Part shown: one piece after another, positions 11,416 through 21,854 of the stretch
Layout: the number at the start of each line of letters is the position of its first letter
How positions within the stretch are numbered: the stretch's first letter is position 1
NCBI GenBank assembly: GCA_019279435.1
Contig: JAAALK010000287.1
Coordinates: 15,562,162 to 15,626,161, forward strand
Length of the DNA: 64,000 nucleotides
From: Zizania palustris
Taxonomy: Eukaryota > Streptophyta > Magnoliopsida > Poales > Poaceae
Reading direction: 5' to 3'
Made by a program: the position numbers and the translations under genes
Notes under the pieces: model-generated
Told to the model about the DNA's origin: nothing
Databases searched by the model: none
Seen by the model: the letters and a program-made list of their open reading frames with translations, nothing else

Positions 11416-13665
11416 TTAAAGGACAACATTGCTCCCAACCACACTCGTAGGAAATGGAATGGTCTCAACATCGACATCGACATCTTCTTGATCCTAAAAA
11501 GTCATAGTGATCAAGTTAGTGATGAATCATAATGAATTGTAAAGTGAATGTATAAGAATAAAAGACAAAAACACAAATTAATTTACCACAGCCACATACT
11601 CACATTAGCTCTAGAATCATTATAAGAACCTCTGATCCAGCTAGAAGCACACACCAATGCCTCCACTGTAGCTGGATGTAGAGAGCTCCGATAGTCATCT
11701 AGAACTCTACCCCCGGTGCTAAAAGTGGATTCTGAAGACACAGAGGTGGCTGGTATAGTTAAGAAGTTCCTTGCCATCTTCGATACTATTGGAAATCTAC
11801 ATGCATTCACCTTCCACCATTGAAGCAAATTGAAATCTTTGTCTTGCATGCTCTCAAGCTTCTCATCTAGATAGATGAAAAGTTCACTCTTAGATGGCTC
11901 CATAGAAGATGTCTGTATCCAGGACTGAAACTCTATGCATTCTGCTAAGGAACGTGTACCCACAGTTGCAATTGAGGATGAAGTGGATTTGTTGCAAGCT
12001 GTTTTTTAAGGCGTTCACCCTTCTCATATCTTTCATAAAGCCTTTCTAACTCAGAGCGAACATCTGCTAACTCAATTTGAGCTCTTGAAGCATCATACAA
12101 CCTATGGAAAGCCCAATCAATGTATTTCATCTTATACCTTGGGTCTAAAATAGTTGCAATGACCATAACATTGTTCTTTTCTGCCCAATACTTATTGAAC
12201 TTGTCCATCATTGCAATGCCCATCCTTCTCAAATGTTCATTGCTAGAAGCACTTGCATCCTTCAATGCTATACTGACAGTAACAATGTGAGGATAAAATA
12301 TATTTGCAGTTGGATATGTTGATGCTGAAAATGCTGTAGTAACCTTTGCCAAAGACTCAAGTATGGGTTCAATGACTTGAAATAGATCCCATTCCTCAGA
12401 ACTAGGCTCCCACTTATAATTTGCATCTGAATCAGCATAAGACACTAATGCTTCTCTATAAGCAATGGCTGTTTTTAACATATTATATGTTGAATTCCAT
12501 CGTGTTGAAACATCAAGTTTGAGCCCTTCTCCAATTGTCAATGCAAGAGATCTACAAGTTTCTACAAACTTGTGCAAACGAAGAGGAGACTTCTTTATAT
12601 ACTTAACAGATTCTCTTACATTGGTTATCAAAGGTGATATGGCTGCTATCCCATCATTCACAACCAAATTGATAATATGAGCACAACAACGAACATGAAA
12701 ATATCTAGCATTGAAAGAAGTTGATTGTCTAGCTGCAAACTTTGCCTTTAAACCCCGAACTGCAACATCATTGTTGGAAGCATTATCTAGAGTGATTGAG
12801 ATTATCTTATCCTCTATCTTCCATGCAGTAACACATTCAAACACAGCTTGTGCTATCACAGATCCAGTGTGAGGGGGGTCTAACTCAATAAAATTCAGCA
12901 CTCGACATTGCATATTCCAATTTTTATCAATATAGTGTGCAACTAAACACATGTAAGAAAGTGTTTGATTAGACGTCCACAAATCAGTTGTCAAACTTAT
13001 GCTATCCACTCCTTTAAGGATCTTTGCAAGGCTTTCTTTCTCAGACTCAAAAATGCTCATACATTCATTTTTATGGTCTTTCTGCTAGTAAATTGGTAAG
13101 CAGGATTTAAATACTTCATTAGAATGTTAAACCATGTATGTTCTATCATCCTAAATGGATATTCATGGGCAATTATCATCTTAGCCAACAATTTTCGAAC
13201 TTCATCATGATTGTACTCACTAGGAGAGACAACAACAGGAAGACCAGAACCAGATTCACCTGCTTCAGATGGAGCATAGTTGAGAAGTGTTTGATGTTGT
13301 TTCTTAGCCATCTTGCTCAAGTAGACACCACACTTCTTTATATGTCTTCCAAGATGAGAAGTGCTTGATCCTTGAGTGTAAGAATATAATTTCTTGCAAT
13401 ACAAACACTTTGCCTTCAAGACAAATCCATTTTTCTCTGTCGTTGATGGTATCTTGATCTTCTCAAAGTTATTCCATACTTCTGAAGATGATCGAGACCA
13501 CTTGCCAAGATTAATCCCTTTTTGCTTCTTTGACTTTCGATTATTCAATCCATCATCAGAGATGTCAATAGAATCCCCCTCATGTGATAAAGATTCCTCC
13601 GACATATCATCATTCTTATCAAAAGAGTTTTCTTCTTCATCACTCAATTCATTCTCTCTAGACAT
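11416..13665 (-). pseudogene. hAT (RICESLEEPER/Ac-like) transposase with two frameshifts
   Basis: Reading from 13665 leftwards there is an acidic N-terminus, then a BED zinc finger (CLYCKKLYSYTQG with HLGRHIKKC). The RNase H-like core follows (SLTTDLWTSNQ, ITLDNASNNDVAV, HVRCCAHIINLVVNDG, DVSTRWNSTYNML) and then the hAT dimerisation region (FPIVSKMARNFL, SVSSESTFSTGGRVL, LHPATVEALVC). A last small exon at 11493-11416 is joined by GTGAGT donor (after 11604) and TTTTAG acceptor and ends VVGSNVVL before a stop. A TTTTTGTAG acceptor abuts the first ATG, so a 5' UTR intron is likely. The frame breaks at about 13075 (one base short in an A-run) and about 12000 (an indel in another A-run). The enzyme would cut and paste this element; as read it cannot be made whole. 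Confidence 0.85.
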
Positions 13666-14639
13666 CTACAAAAATCAAAATACAAAGTAGGTAGTAAATA
13701 ATAAATAGTAATGAAAGTATGAATATAAAAGGCTAAAAATGACTAAATATATATCAATAGAATGCAAGATGTATACCACATTTGATTGTTGCTCCGGTTT
13801 CATAGTGAAAAATTCGAGAAGTTGTTCCAAGAACTACTCTTTTTCTGCAAAAACTACGTTCAAGGTTCAATCATTCATGGTGCATAATGAGCCAATGAGC
13901 TGTAACAAAATCCAAGCATGCATGCTACAGAATGTAATCATGTCGATTGAATAATTTTGAAGTACTGGAGTATATGGTTTCTCACACAATATCAATAAGA
14001 TTTCAGTGTCAATTCCTACTCAACCATAGTAGCAAAAAATTCTAACTCCCTGACTCAAACACACATGAAACCAGTTTTGATCAAAGATGGAACTGAGGGG
14101 CGAGGAGGGCGCATAGCTCACAACTGAGGGGCTGGTGCAGTGGTGCTGCCACACTGGTGGGGGGCGGGCGGGCGGCCGGGTGAGGGCGGGGCCGTCGGGG
14201 CGCGAGTGCGCGACCGCGCTGGTGGTCGTGGGGGGCGGCCGGGTTCGGGCGGGTCGGTGAGGCCGCCGGGAGGCGACCGCGCGACGACGCGAGGCGCCGG
14301 TCCGAGCGCAGCTGCGCAGGCGGGTGGCGGCCGGCGGGCAGCGGGGCGGCGCGGCCTGACGGCTGACGGGCGACGGGGCGGCGCGCCGGCGCGGGCGAGA
14401 GTGTGTGCCGCGTGCGGGCTGCGGCAGTGGACGACGGACGTGCGGTGCGCCGGTGCGCCGGTGCGGCCGTGCGCCGTGCGGCACTGCGGCGGTGCGGGAG
14501 TGCGCCGTGCCCGTGCGGGACTGCCTGGAGGCTGGAGACTGGAGTCTGGTCGTCTGGAGTACTGCGAAAAATTTAGGGTTAGGTTGATGGGCCATTGGGC
14601 CAAATGGGCTATTGGGCATTTGGGCTGCACGGACTGGCT

Positions 14640-14785
14640 GGCCGAGCCAACGAGCTGCTCGCGAGCCGGCTCGGCCATCAACCGAGCCTAACCCTTGGGC
14701 TCGAGTTCGGCTCGGAGACTCAGCGAGCCGAGCCAGGCTCGGCTCGGCTCGGAGCCCGAGCTGGCTCGCGAGCCTCGAGCCAAAC
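14640..14785. repeat. Right subterminal GCTCGG repeats of the hAT element
   Basis: This array uses the same GAGCC/GGCTCG vocabulary as the left end, within about 150 bp of the right terminus and in mixed orientation. It mirrors the left array and supports the element boundaries. Confidence 0.7.
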
Positions 14786-15740
14786 TGCCACCCCTATGTG
14801 CGAGGGGGGCTTCGGAGAGAGAGAGGGGCTTCGCACCGCCTGATCAAGATCAGACGGCGCGCGAGGGGTGACTGCCCTCTGCAGTCGGCGAGCCCGACTG
14901 CAGAGGAACCCGTTCCAACATAGACAGAGTACTGTCTGTAAATTTTGCTACACCATATAATGACAACTAAATATATAATTTTTACTATGATTTGTCTATT
15001 TGACTGTCCGCAAACTATTTAATGTGTACATACAAACATCAATAAAATATAATATAGATGCAAATTATTTAACGTCTCCTCCTGGCTCTGCATGGGAGCA
15101 CCTGCCATTGCCGTCGTCTCACGAAGCGACGAGTAGGCTATTGCTTAAAGTGGTTAGGTTTTTTTTGGAAATTTTCAACCTTGTAGACAAGCTGACACTA
15201 CGAGATTCTTCGTGTTTGCCGAGTGCCTGGGGCACTCGGCGAAGCCTATTTTCCTCTCGGCGAAAGCTTCACCGAGTGCCACACTCGGCGAACCCCACTC
15301 GGCACATGCCTTATCGGTGACGAGAGTGTTCGCCGAGTGCTTTTTATCAGGCACTCGACGAAGTCTTTGCCGAGTGCAATATAGACTTCATCGAGTGCCA
15401 TGCGTGACACTTGGCAAACTCGCACGTCTGACGGTCGGGTGGCCGTTAACGGACCTTCATAGAGTGCCCCACGTGGCACTCGGCGAACGTGCTTTATCGA
15501 GTGCCAACGTGGCACTCGACGAAGTTTCTGTGGGCACGTGGCACCGGGGCTTTACCGAGTGCCACATAAAATATCACTCGGCAAAGCCACCCAGAATGCA
15601 CAGAAACACGCCACGTGGCACGATTCTGTGCTTTTTAGATGGCTTTGCCGAGTGCCACACTCGGCAAATATTTTTTTTAATTTATTCAGTGCACATTTCA
15701 TCACAAAAATCACACAAATTCACAAAAATTCTCACAAATT

Positions 15741-15860
15741 GACATTTCATCACAAAATACATCACAAACTCATATTTCATCACAAAATTCATCACAAATT
15801 CACATTTCATCACAAAATACATCACAAACTCACATTTCATCACAAATTCACATTTTCATC
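15741..15860. repeat. 30-bp minisatellite inside CACTA element 1
   Basis: About four head-to-tail units of the form CACATTTCATCACAAAATAC plus ATCACAAACT. Looser CACAAA-rich copies extend on both sides (15700-15960). Confidence 0.8.
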
Positions 15861-16016
15861 CTAATTTTCTCGACAAAGCAAATTTCATCACAAATCTCAT
15901 TAGTGACACCACATAAAAATAATTCACAAGTTCAAAAGATCTCACAAGTTCACATTTCACCACAAAATGACAATATCATAAGTTAGTCTCACAATTTCAC
16001 TCGCTCACATCACGCC

Positions 16017-16352
16017 TCACAAGTTAGCATTACCGCTATACCCAGTGTGCGGAGATGACTGTCTGTTTGATCCTGTTGCCGATGAATGAAGCTGCAAAAA
16101 AAAGAAAATAGTTAGCACAATTGTATATAACAAGAACGACAAAAACAATATTAGAAACTCACATTGCCGCTCTGTGGAGTCTGTGGAGATTGTTAAGGTT
16201 GTGGCAGTTTAGGCACGCCCATGTGACCTGAAAAAGATCCACTCATCTGCACAAACCACTACTGCATCTGGGCTTGCATCTGAGCCTGCATCCGAGCCTC
16301 CATCTGGGTCTGCCACTCGGTCCTTTGTGATTTTTCTTCATTTAGTTGGGCC
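16017..16352 (-). pseudogene. C-terminal remnant of a CACTA (Ptta/En/Spm) protein, two exons
   Basis: On the minus strand an exon ending at 16163 encodes WQTQMEARMQAQMQAQMQ followed by FVQMSGSFSGHMGVP. A GTGAGT donor, a 71-bp intron and a TTTTTTTTGCAG acceptor lead in phase to 16091-16017 (SSATGSNRQSSPHTG, stop at 16017). The glutamine/methionine heptad-like tail and SSPHTG ending resemble grass En/Spm-family proteins. In-frame stops interrupt the first exon, and everything upstream is deleted. Confidence 0.6.
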
Positions 16353-16673
16353 TATAAACCATTAATTCACAGCCATTAACGTTCCAAAACAAACAATTTG
16401 AAATAGATTTTTCCACAGGTTTGCCGAGTACCATAGATAAAGCACTCGACAAAAAATTTTATTTGCCGAGTGTATTTCATGGTACACTCGGCAAACAAAG
16501 CTTTGCCGAGTGCCCGAAAGAATGCACTCGGCAACTCTTAGAGCACTCAGTAAATATGCTCTTTCCGGTAGTGTGAAACCAGCGTTGTACATGCCTAAGG
16601 TGCTTAAAATCTATTGATTCCATAGTTTACTTTTGAAATCTGGCCGCACACCAGATTTTCATTCCTCTTTCGC

Positions 16674-16828
16674 GCCGGACAGCATCCTAGAGAGGTCGAC
16701 AACGGCGAACCGCTCGCCACGGTCCTCGGCGCGGTAGGAGAGCCCCTCGTAGTCGTGCCTGCCACTGCGCATGCGGACGCATGGGACATGCTGGCGGCCG
16801 CAGACCACGACGGCCTTGTGTGTATGAG
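16674..16828 (-). pseudogene. Fragment of a berberine bridge enzyme-like FAD oxidase gene
   Basis: About 50 codons match the FAD-binding region of BBE-like (reticuline oxidase-like) proteins: KAVVVCGRQHV, VRMRSGRHDYEGLSYRA and FAVVDLSRM. In the family the motif reads RSGGHDYEGLSY and its His carries FAD; here the second Gly is Arg. No continuation is visible on either side, so this is a scrap. It lies 100 bp outside the right end of CACTA element 1, not within it. Confidence 0.65.
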
Positions 16829-18332
16829 CCATGAAGGTATCTTGGGTTCTTTTGATAGGCAATCCAGTAATCCTTCGGAAGAATCGGCTTTTTTTTTTTC
16901 TTTGGTGATTTAGGTTTTAGGTACATGGGAGTTTTATATATAATATAGCTAACGCTAATGCTTTGATTAATTAAAGGTATTATAGTTAGGTCGATCCATA
17001 TATTTTTTTTGTAGTAATTAGGTATGTCACGGAGAATCATTATATCTTTCGTATAAACATTGATAAACACGATAAATTCATTTTCAAAATGGCCATCTAC
17101 ATGTCAATGCGATTAATCAATATATAAATAGTTTTGCAGGCCCTAAAGGGTATAACTGATATTTCTTATATACATCCACAGTTGACAGTTGTTTCAGCCA
17201 ATCAACTTTTAATTTTTTAGTAGTTGTCAGCTTATAATAACTTTCCCACGACTAACAACATAAATCAGATTTCTAAGAAACTACGACTGAACCATACCTT
17301 AAATTGTGAAGTGCCTAGATAGAATTTATGTACTTTAGTGATAAACTAACAGCACCAAATATTTTGGATTTAAATTATACTTCTTTGTGTTTTTATGCAT
17401 GCATCCTCAATTTTTACCAAACAAGTCACGGTGAATGTGGATTTGGATATTAAAAACTACTTCTTGCATTTCACATTACAATCCATTTGATTTTATTCTC
17501 ATTTTGTTTAAGTTTAAAGAAAATATATTAATATCTATAATTTAAAATAAATAATTTCACGATAAATTTAATACAACTAATTTAATATTATAGTTGTATA
17601 AATTTTAATAAAATTTATCAAAGTCTAACAAGTTTGAGAGAGCATCCCTGCATAGGGGGCTTCTACCGTTCATCGTAATAGCATTTGGTTCTAGAACAAA
17701 GATAAATAAGATATGATGGTCGGTCTTTGATTGAATGATCAATGATATGATCTGTTTTAGTTAAACGAATATGATCATAGTTTTTTGTTGAACAAAGATA
17801 AATAGGATAAACTTTAGGCTATGTTTGGAGGAGCTTCTGGCTTGTTAGATATTTCTAGCATCCGGAAACTCCCCAAAGGATACCTTGAGTAGTTCAGATT
17901 TTAAAATCTGTAAAAACAATTAGTTCATTTAAACTAAATAGCTAAAAAGTTGGTCAACTCGTTAGCTACTCTAAAGAGATAACTATTGCTACTCGGAGTA
18001 GCCGATTCTAAATGTACAACTCACTCAAACTAGACCTCAGCAGCTGGGGCGCAGAAGCGGCCACGGGTCATCAGCACGCAGAGCGGCCGCATGTCATCGG
18101 CGCGAGAGCGGGCATAGGCACGTGCGCATGCGTGAGCATAGTCTTAATTGCTGGTTGGATGAGTCCATTTAATTTAACTAAATTTTGGGATCAATATATA
18201 TAGCATCTTCGAGAGAATATTTTCTTAAGGGGATGGTCCCATACTCCCATTCACCTTGTTCTCCAAGGACCAAGCAGCTTCTATAACAAAAACTGAATGG
18301 AATGATTCTATATAATTTTATCTATCTAACCA
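16829..18332. other. AT-rich intergenic stretch, nothing classified
   Basis: No gene was recognised. An AACAAAGATAAATARGATA segment occurs near 17696 and again near 17802. A GC-rich patch at 18040-18130 has no coding signal. Confidence 0.35.
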
Positions 18333-19904
18333 GGCACCGTTTGGTTGAAGGGATGAAGGGATAATAGGTGGATTGGATGATTCCATCTAATTTTTTGATG
18401 AATGGACTCTGTTTGGTTGAGGTACAAAATAGATGAGATCATCCATCTTAAAAGAATATTCCCTTAAGATACTGGATAAAGTGATCCCAAGAAAAAAGTT
18501 GGATGAACTCATCCCGTCATTACAGTCAGTCTAGATTTCTCCCTATATAGTCTCCTCTTTCACCTCCAGCACCTCCTCTTCAGCCCTTTCCCCTTCACAG
18601 GCGTTGCTGCTGCAACCCTCCTCGCCAACGTGCTCCCCCCATTGCCTCTTCACCGGTGCTGCTGCTGCATCCCTCCCCGGTTTATTCTTTTCTTCCTCTT
18701 TCTTGCTGCATCTCTTTATTTCCAGCCTCTTCCCTTCCAACATCTCCCTCCATTTGCTGCCATACCTGCAGATCCGATCACTACTCCAACGCATCCTCCT
18801 CATCGGTACTAGATCTGTAGTTTTGTGGTATGTAGATCTCTTTAAGTGATTGTTCTTATTTTTCATCATAGATGGATTAGCTGCAAATTTGCAAATCAAT
18901 GAATAGCTGCACTTTTGGATACTATACTTCACCTGTAGAATGTGTAAACCATGTAGAAATTAATGCAGTTTATAGAAAGAAATGTATGCAGATTACACTT
19001 GGCTCATTAGCAAAATAGTCATGTACATTTGTAAAAAATAACAAGAAAGAAAGTGATATGTACGCAGTTTAGAGAAAAATATTTTTTCCAACACTCCATT
19101 CTACATACTGTATCAATTTTTGTTTCTTCCAACACTCCATTCTGCAGTTTACAGAAAAACTGTAATTAAAAGTGTATTGTGTCATCATATATTAATTATA
19201 ATTATATATATAGACAGGTTTCTACATTATGAAATTATGATAGATTAAACTTCTTTTAGATTTGTATATCTTATGATAAAGTCTATGTCAAAGATCATGC
19301 AAATGTGGGAGGACCGATTAAGGTCTCATTGAAACTAATATGTACTATTTGTGTTGTAATTGTTCTGCTTGTTAGGACTGTTGAAGTTCTATAACTTTTT
19401 TGCAGAATATGTAATAATATTTTCTACTTGATTGTATCACAATAATCATATCTATGTGTATGTTGAATTTACTCAACATGGTAGGATATGGATGAATCTT
19501 GTGTGCTATATGTTGACTTTTAATGTGTGCACTGTGTACTACATTTAAATGCTATATTAAAATGTCATGAAGTTTATTTATGTAGTGAAACATATGATTT
19601 TTAATAAATACCTTTTATGAATGGATTGTTGTGAACAAGTGTAAATTATTCACACCATACAAAATTATCTAAACTTTGGCATACTTTTACTTATGGTGGT
19701 AACCTCACCACCAAATCCAACCAAACTAGTATATCTCTTAACCAAACAAAAAATAGAATCATTCCATCCAATTTTATTCATGTAACCAAACAAAAAAATG
19801 GATCGTCCCATCTATCCAACCAAACAAAAAAAAGATGATCCCATCCAACCAAAATCTAAATGAGTTCATCCCATCCATCCTTGCCGTTCAACCAAACACT
19901 ACCC
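18333..19904. mobile_element. Candidate TIR element, about 1.57 kb, ends with TTTGGTTGAA
   Basis: The left end reads GGCACCGTTTGGTTGAAGGG and the right end, inverted, reads GGGTAGTGTTTGGTTGAACGG. Multiple GGATGGGATCATC / CCAACCAAAC motifs recur subterminally on both sides (18340-18520, 19700-19890), which argues for one element. There is no clear target duplication and no transposase. A PIF/Harbinger or hAT derivative is possible. Confidence 0.45.
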
Positions 19905-20293
19905 AAATGTTGTTCTCAATTCTTATGGATATGACTGCCAAATCATTTGTCTCTAAACAAATAAAAATATATGATAGTACACACAAACAAACAACAATAG
20001 TAATGATTCACGCTTTTGAACTAACACATGCAAACATTCTTTTCACAAAGGAAACGTCTTGTTAATCAACCAACGATAAAGTTCCTGGCATACAACTGTG
20101 TAGAAGAATGTTTATATTAGTAATAGTGTCATACAGTTATAGTGACCAATCCTATTTGATGATACCGTTTATCTGGTTCCTACTAAACACTGAAACATTA
20201 TTAATAAAAAAGACTTTAGTTATAAAAATATTTAGTGAAGTAATTGAGATGTTGATAGCATACACTTTCTTAATTCCCCGTATAACTCATATA

Positions 20294-21149
20294 TATTAGA
20301 ATATTAGGCAATTTCCGAATAAGATAATTCATGGCATCCACTAGATTTAACATGAACAAAATAACCATGTTGTCGCAAAGCATGATTAAGAATCGTACAG
20401 GAAAGTAAACCACATATTGTACGGTTGCCAAAGATGAATCTATAGTCGGTGCATAAGTACTCCTTGTGGTGTCGGATCGTAGCACCCGATAGCAACCGAC
20501 AGTAGATGTAGATGGAAGACGCGCCGTGATGACAAATTTGAGTAGTCGCACGAAGTGCTTTCCAAAAACCTTATTCGTTTTCTCCCGGTACAAGATCGCA
20601 AGGACGATAGATTTCGGAGACCTGCTCTTCCATTCTCGGTGCACGCCGATGAACAGAATGGAGCAGACCACGATGGCATCACAACAAAGAGAAGGGAAAA
20701 CTAGAACCCTATTCGGTTCTGTTATGATTCTCTCCTGCAGATTCGACCAGATCTACGAGTATTTATATGGAAGCATCTCGATCTCTTGTCGCGATCACGA
20801 TCTCAATCAAGTCGGTTTTCATATAACCATATTACATAAACTTCACCAAGTTCCCAAAGAATCGGAACAAGAAAAGGAAAGACCGTGTCCCCACAAGGCA
20901 AGGAGTCGGATTCCAAGAATGTGTGGTTGGGCTCGGCAAGCCGACCCCTGACTCCTGAGTCCCGACTCGGATTAAGCATTCGACAGTGCTAACCTTGACT
21001 CCCGAGTCTTGGTACGGATTCTGCACTCGGCAGTGCCAACTGCCGAGTCCGACTTCCGACCACTCGGTATTCTTTTTCTTGGCTCGGGCCTTTGAGATTT
21101 ATTAGGAATTTCTGAAATATTCATATAGGTCTATTGCAAAATTCCAGCA
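20294..21149 (-). repeat. 3' LTR of copia 1
   Basis: 856 bp, homologous to 25952-26771. Immediately inside it on the coding strand is the purine tract GGTGGGGGA (plus-strand TCCCCCACC at 21152-21160), the expected polypurine tract. That fixes this copy as the 3' LTR of a minus-strand element. Confidence 0.85.
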
Positions 21150-21854
21150 ATCCCCCACCAGATCTCAAATACCCATTAAGTATTTGTCTGATTCCCACTG
21201 CTGTTTTAATATACTAGCGTTTCGGCGAGAACTGTTAAGTTGAACTCCTGCCTAGAACTTCAAGCTACACTCATTCATAACTTGAATAATTGACTATGGC
21301 TTGAATTGCAAGTTTTATGTGAACAAGTTTCATTCAAGGGTTAATTTTTTCTGTGCCATTACGATTTTTACGGTTTGTCAAAATGCCATCGTTGTGTCAC
21401 TGCCAGATGGGGGCCGCCACAGTCACTGACAGTAGCATGTAGGAAATTTATGAAAATTATAATGGCATGTGAGTAATTTTCCCTTCATTCAAAGTCTTAA
21501 CTAGTACATGGCTGCCAGTAGCCTACCCCTCAGGTGGAGCATATGCGTCGTACTCCCTAGTCTCATAATGAACTTACTAGAGATCACCCAAGTCTCATGG
21601 ACTGCAACGTTAGACAGTCAGGCTCATATAGGTGTATTCTTTCAAGAATGCTCTATAGGATATCATCTTTGCTAATTAAAGCTAACATAATACATTAAGG
21701 CTTAAAGCCAACATGCCTTATAGTTTCTGAGAGTATTGCATCAAGGATGGTTTTAAATAATAATTACTCTCCTCAGTTAACCAATAGCTTATTTTTCTCA
21801 GGTCCTAATTCATGGGATCTACGATCACATAGGTTGGGTTACTACTATGGCAAC

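Larger units (their letters stand above)
10755..14796 (-). mobile_element. Ac-type hAT transposon, 4042 bp, TSD TGTGCGAG
   Basis: The ends are TAGGGCTGGCA and, inverted, TAGGGGTGGCA. The flanking 8-bp duplication TGTGCGAG is perfect (10747-10754, 14797-14804). Both subterminal regions are packed with GCTCGGCTCGG units. The body carries a BED-finger hAT transposase gene on the minus strand, a (CACAA)-rich tract (about 11170-11400) and a very GC-rich promoter-side segment (14130-14530). Length and layout are those of an autonomous element, but the transposase frame is broken. Confidence 0.92.
10664..14915. mobile_element. Foldback MITE (about 210 bp of its own) split by a hAT element; TSD CAACATAGAC
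   Basis: A left arm (10664-10754) and a right arm (14805-14915) are inverted copies at roughly 90% over some 75 bp, including GCAGTCGG..CTCGCCGACTGCAGAGGGCAGTCA and CTGATCTTGATCAG-type wording. Each end is itself a palindrome (CTGCAGTCGG/CCGACTGCAG). A perfect 10-bp repeat CAACATAGAC flanks the pair (10654-10663, 14916-14925), close to the 9-bp duplication of Mutator-like elements. Without the internal hAT the unit is only about 200 bp and could form one long hairpin. It lies about 215 bp upstream of the TRIAP1-like start codon. Confidence 0.7.
15196..16573. mobile_element. CACTA (En/Spm) element 1, 1378 bp, TSD TGA
   Basis: It begins CACTACGAGATTC and ends as the inverse of CACTACCGGAAAG, with TGA on both sides (15193-15195, 16574-16576). 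Repeated TTTGCCGAGTGC / GCACTCGGCAAA units fill 15215-15670 and 16420-16560 on both strands, the standard grass CACTA subterminal array. Internally it keeps a 30-bp minisatellite and a spliced transposase-gene remnant, so it is a deletion derivative. Confidence 0.92.

Noticed and set aside
14020..14691. Long open frames on both strands (180-200 codons) in the GC-rich part of the 4-kb hAT
   Set aside because: Open in several frames at once with Arg/Pro/Ala/Gly-rich content. This is a GC composition effect upstream of the transposase gene.
15215..15670. Regularly spaced inverted repeats (GCCGAGTG/CACTCGGC) that could suggest a CRISPR-like or regulatory array
   Set aside because: They are the standard subterminal repeats of grass CACTA elements, with matching TIRs and TSD.
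20832..21026. Frames and CTCGGCA repeats in the copia 1 LTR, resembling CACTA subterminal motifs
   Set aside because: The sequence is part of a direct LTR pair and has no CACTA ends; the resemblance is short.
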